The position numbers and the translations under genes are program-made. Below, in pieces: positions 61,795 to 64,000 of a stretch of 64,000 nucleotides of DNA. Source of the DNA: Streptomyces sp. NBC_01224 (GTDB taxonomy: Bacteria > Actinomycetota > Actinomycetes > Streptomycetales > Streptomycetaceae); contig NZ_CP108529.1 of assembly GCF_036002945.1 (NCBI RefSeq), forward strand, positions 7,621,001-7,685,000. Direction: 5' to 3'. Below the pieces are notes generated by a model that did not search any database, was not told the origin of the DNA, and saw nothing but the letters and a program-made list of their open reading frames with translations. Positions within the stretch are counted from its first letter, which is position 1, and the number at the start of each line of letters is the position of its first letter.

Positions 61795-62631
61795 ATGCCG
61801 TACATCACCGTGGGCCAGGAGAACTCCACCGCGATCGATCTGTACTACGAGGACCACGGCGCCGGTCAGCCGGTCGTCCTCATCCACGGCTTCCCGCTCG
61901 ACGGCCACTCCTGGGAGCGGCAGAGTGCCGCCCTGCTCGACGCCGGCTACCGCGTGATCACCTACGACCGCCGAGGATTCGGTCAGTCCGGCCAGCCGAC
62001 GACCGGGTACGACTACGACACCTTCGCCGCCGACCTGAACACCGTGATGGAGGCCCTCGACCTTCGCGACGCCGTCCTGGTCGGATTCTCCATGGGCACC
62101 GGTGAGGTCGCCCGCTATGTGTCCGCGTACGGCTCCGGCCGGGTCGCCAAGGTCGCCTTCCTGGCCTCGCTGGAGCCGTTCCTGCTCAAGAACGACGACA
62201 ACCCCGGCGGTGTCGCCCCCCAGGAGTTCTTCGACGGAGTCGTCGCCGCCGTCAAGGCCGACCGGTACGCCTACTACACGGCCTTCTTCAACGACTTCTA
62301 CAACCTCGACGAGAACCTCGGCACCAGGATCAGCGCCGAAGCGGTGAGCAACAGCTGGAACGTCGCGGCCGGCGGCGGTTCCTTCGCGGCCGCGGCCGCG
62401 CCCTCCACCTGGTACACGGACTTCCGCGCCGACATCCCCGCCATCGACGTCCCGGCGCTCATCCTGCACGGAACGGCCGACCGGATCCTCCCGGCCGAGG
62501 GAACGGCGCGTCCGTTCCACCGGATGCTCCCGTCCGCCGACTACGTGGAGATCGATGGCGCCCCGCACGGCCTCCTGTGGACCCACGCTGAGGAGGTCAA
62601 CACGGCCCTCCTCGCCTTCCTGTCGAAGTGA
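61795..62631 (+). CDS. Alpha/beta hydrolase, non-heme chloroperoxidase type
   Basis: A 278-residue hydrolase. VVLIHGFPLDGHSWERQ is the oxyanion motif, VLVGFSMGTGEVARYV the nucleophile elbow (Ser), LHGTADRILP the Asp and DGAPHGLLW the His. This is the cofactor-free haloperoxidase/perhydrolase pattern, although true function is often an esterase. ACGAGGAAG precedes ATG 61795. The next genes are a flavin monooxygenase and a flavin reductase. Confidence 0.9.
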   Translation: MPYITVGQENSTAIDLYYEDHGAGQPVVLIHGFPLDGHSWERQSAALLDAGYRVITYDRRGFGQSGQPTTGYDYDTFAADLNTVMEALDLRDAVLVGFSMGTGEVARYVSAYGSGRVAKVAFLASLEPFLLKNDDNPGGVAPQEFFDGVVAAVKADRYAYYTAFFNDFYNLDENLGTRISAEAVSNSWNVAAGGGSFAAAAAPSTWYTDFRADIPAIDVPALILHGTADRILPAEGTARPFHRMLPSADYVEIDGAPHGLLWTHAEEVNTALLAFLSK

Positions 62632-62699
62632 CGCCCCACCCGCCGCTTCCACGGCCCGCATCCACAGGACCCAGGCAGATACAGGAGGGCAGAGACCCC

Positions 62700-63797
62700 A
62701 TGCAGTTCGGCATCTTCACCGTCGGGGACGTGACACCCGACCCCACCACCGGCCGCACGCCGTCGGAGCACGAGCGCATCAAGGCGATGATCGCCATCGC
62801 GCTCAAGGCCGAGGAGGTCGGCCTGGACGTCTTCGCGACCGGCGAGCACCACAACCCGCCGTTCGTCCCGTCGTCCCCGACCACCATGCTCGGCTACATC
62901 GCCGCCCGCACCGAGAAGCTGATCCTGTCCACCGCCACGACGCTGATCACCACCAACGACCCGGTGAAGATCGCGGAGGACTACGCGACGCTCCAGCACC
63001 TGGCCGACGGCCGGGTCGACCTCATGCTGGGGCGTGGCAACACCGGGCCCGTCTACCCGTGGTTCGGGCAGGACATCCGCCAGGGCATCAACCTCGCCAA
63101 GGAGAACTACGCACTGCTGCGCCGACTGTGGCGCGAGGACATCGTGGACTGGGAGGGTACGTTCCGTACGCCCCTGCAGGCATTCACCTCGACACCCCGG
63201 CCGCTGGACGGCGTCGCGCCGTTCGTCTGGCACGGATCCATCAGGTCACCGGAGATCGCGGAGCAGGCCGCGTTCTACGGCGACGGCTTCTTCCACAACA
63301 ACATCTTCTGGCCGGCGGACCACACCAGGCGCATGGTCCAGCTGTACCGGCGCCGGTACGCCCACCACGGCCACGGCCGTCCGGAGGACGCCATCGTGGG
63401 TCTCGGCGGACAGGTCTTCATGCGGAAGAACTCCCAGGACGCCGTACGGGAGTTCCGCCCGTACTTCGACAACGCTCCCGTGTACGGCCACGGCCCGTCG
63501 CTGGAGGAGTTCACCGAGCAGACCCCGCTGACCGTGGGCTCTCCCCAGCAGGTCATCGAGCGGACCCTGGCCTTCCGGGAGAGCGTCGGTGACTACCAGC
63601 GCCAGCTCTTCCTGATGGACCACGCGGGCCTGCCCCTGAAGACTGTCCTGGAACAGCTCGACATCCTCGGCGAAGAGGTCGTGCCTGTGCTGCGCAAGGA
63701 GTTCGCGAACGGACGCCCGGCCGACGTGCCGAACGCACCGACGCACCCGGCACGGGGCACCGCCGCCGCGACGGCGCGGGAAGTGAGCGCCGCGTGA
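62700..63797 (+). CDS. LLM class flavin-dependent oxidoreductase
   Basis: A 365-residue (beta/alpha)8-barrel protein. MQFGIFTVGDVTPDP, ATGEHHNPPFVPSSPT and LATLQHLADGRVDLMLGRGN-like motifs (here YATLQHLADGRVDLMLGRGN) show the bacterial luciferase-like family of the AlkJ/LadA-type or CE1758-type group. It uses FMNH2 supplied by a reductase, here probably the next gene, whose GTG lies in its stop. GGAGGGC precedes ATG 62700. Confidence 0.92.
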   Translation: MQFGIFTVGDVTPDPTTGRTPSEHERIKAMIAIALKAEEVGLDVFATGEHHNPPFVPSSPTTMLGYIAARTEKLILSTATTLITTNDPVKIAEDYATLQHLADGRVDLMLGRGNTGPVYPWFGQDIRQGINLAKENYALLRRLWREDIVDWEGTFRTPLQAFTSTPRPLDGVAPFVWHGSIRSPEIAEQAAFYGDGFFHNNIFWPADHTRRMVQLYRRRYAHHGHGRPEDAIVGLGGQVFMRKNSQDAVREFRPYFDNAPVYGHGPSLEEFTEQTPLTVGSPQQVIERTLAFRESVGDYQRQLFLMDHAGLPLKTVLEQLDILGEEVVPVLRKEFANGRPADVPNAPTHPARGTAAATAREVSAA

Positions 63798-64000
63798 AGC
63801 TGATCGCCGTCTCCGCGGGGCTGAGCACCCCCTCCTCCACACGCCTGCTCGCGGACCGGCTCATCGAGTCCGCCCGCGGCGGACTCGCGGCCCAGGGACA
63901 CACCGTGCCGACCGAGGTCATCGAGTTGCGCGAACTGGCCCGCGACGTCGCCAACCACCTTGTCACCGGCTTCCCACCGTCCCGACTGGCCGCGGCGATC
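63794..64000 (+). CDS. NADPH-dependent FMN reductase (CE1759 type), 3' end outside window
   Basis: The first 69 codons (VKLIAVSAGLSTPSSTRLLADRL ... VIELRELARDVANHLVTGFP) match the start of flavodoxin-like FMN reductases that accompany LLM monooxygenases. GTG 63794 overlaps the LLM stop (GTGA), so the pair is coupled. The gene runs off the right edge. Confidence 0.88.
   Translation, partial: MKLIAVSAGLSTPSSTRLLADRLIESARGGLAAQGHTVPTEVIELRELARDVANHLVTGFPPSRLAAAI

Noticed and set aside
1..64000. CRISPR arrays, tRNA or rRNA genes, prophage modules
   Set aside because: I saw no regularly spaced direct repeats with spacers, no cloverleaf-like sequence with a T-arm, and no phage structural genes.

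Overview
The window is about 64 kb of high-GC actinobacterial DNA. Codon use is strongly GC-biased at third positions, GTG and TTG starts are common, and Shine-Dalgarno sites are GGAGG-like. Protein families such as a GCS2 ligase, LAL regulator, MocR, PucR, DUF4232 lipoprotein and TnsA-like endonuclease point to Streptomyces or a close relative. The mix of a calm metabolic block with a large region of insertion sequences and broken genes fits a chromosome arm.

Layout. 0.7-6.6 kb: glutamate-cysteine ligase-like enzyme, VWA/solute-binding protein, CPBP protease, PhzF enzyme, VOC protein. 6.9-12.2 kb: broken genes and a complete but defective Tn7-like transposon (7868-12197) with tnsA, broken tnsB, truncated tnsC, a DUF2625 cargo gene, near-matching ends and a 5-bp target duplication. 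12.3-23.7 kb: ordinary regulator/transporter block with PadR, SRPBCC, Clp-N, TetR, SnoaL, three EamA transporters, MocR, LysR, two PPOX-type flavin proteins, an isochorismatase-like protein and a Rieske lipoprotein. 23.8-25.6 kb: relics of an S9 peptidase, an unknown protein and a HipA-like kinase. 25.9-33.3 kb: two same-length (1577 bp) IS copies with identical transposases, in inverted orientation, around a 4.3-kb segment with Dps, a disulfide-reductase flavoprotein and LtrA. 33.7-40.3 kb: YoaK, AraC and LuxR relics, an MFS exporter, an AhpD-like protein, and a pirin gene split by an IS701-type element with CTAG duplication, followed by a frameshifted acetyltransferase.

40.6-48.4 kb: DUF4232 lipoprotein, MaoC-like protein, secreted beta-propeller protein, four alpha/beta hydrolases and an AraC regulator, with relics of FAH, LLM and esterase genes between them. 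48.6-55.5 kb: a PucR regulator divergent from an apparent operon of YcaC-type hydrolase, DoxX, esterase, YtcJ-type amidohydrolase, YaaH-type membrane protein and acetyltransferase. 55.7-61.7 kb: a tightly overlapping operon of a sugar-type ABC importer (binding protein and two permeases) ending in a large LAL regulator. 61.8-64 kb: alpha/beta hydrolase, LLM flavin monooxygenase and an overlapping FMN reductase gene that runs off the window.

The clearest results are the Tn7-like element with readable ends, the inverted IS pair, the IS701 insertion in pirin, and the pattern in which the 31-47 kb region carries broken counterparts (acetyltransferase, LLM, esterase, hydrolase) of intact genes at 45-64 kb. 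All function calls come from reading motifs by eye; no database search was run.
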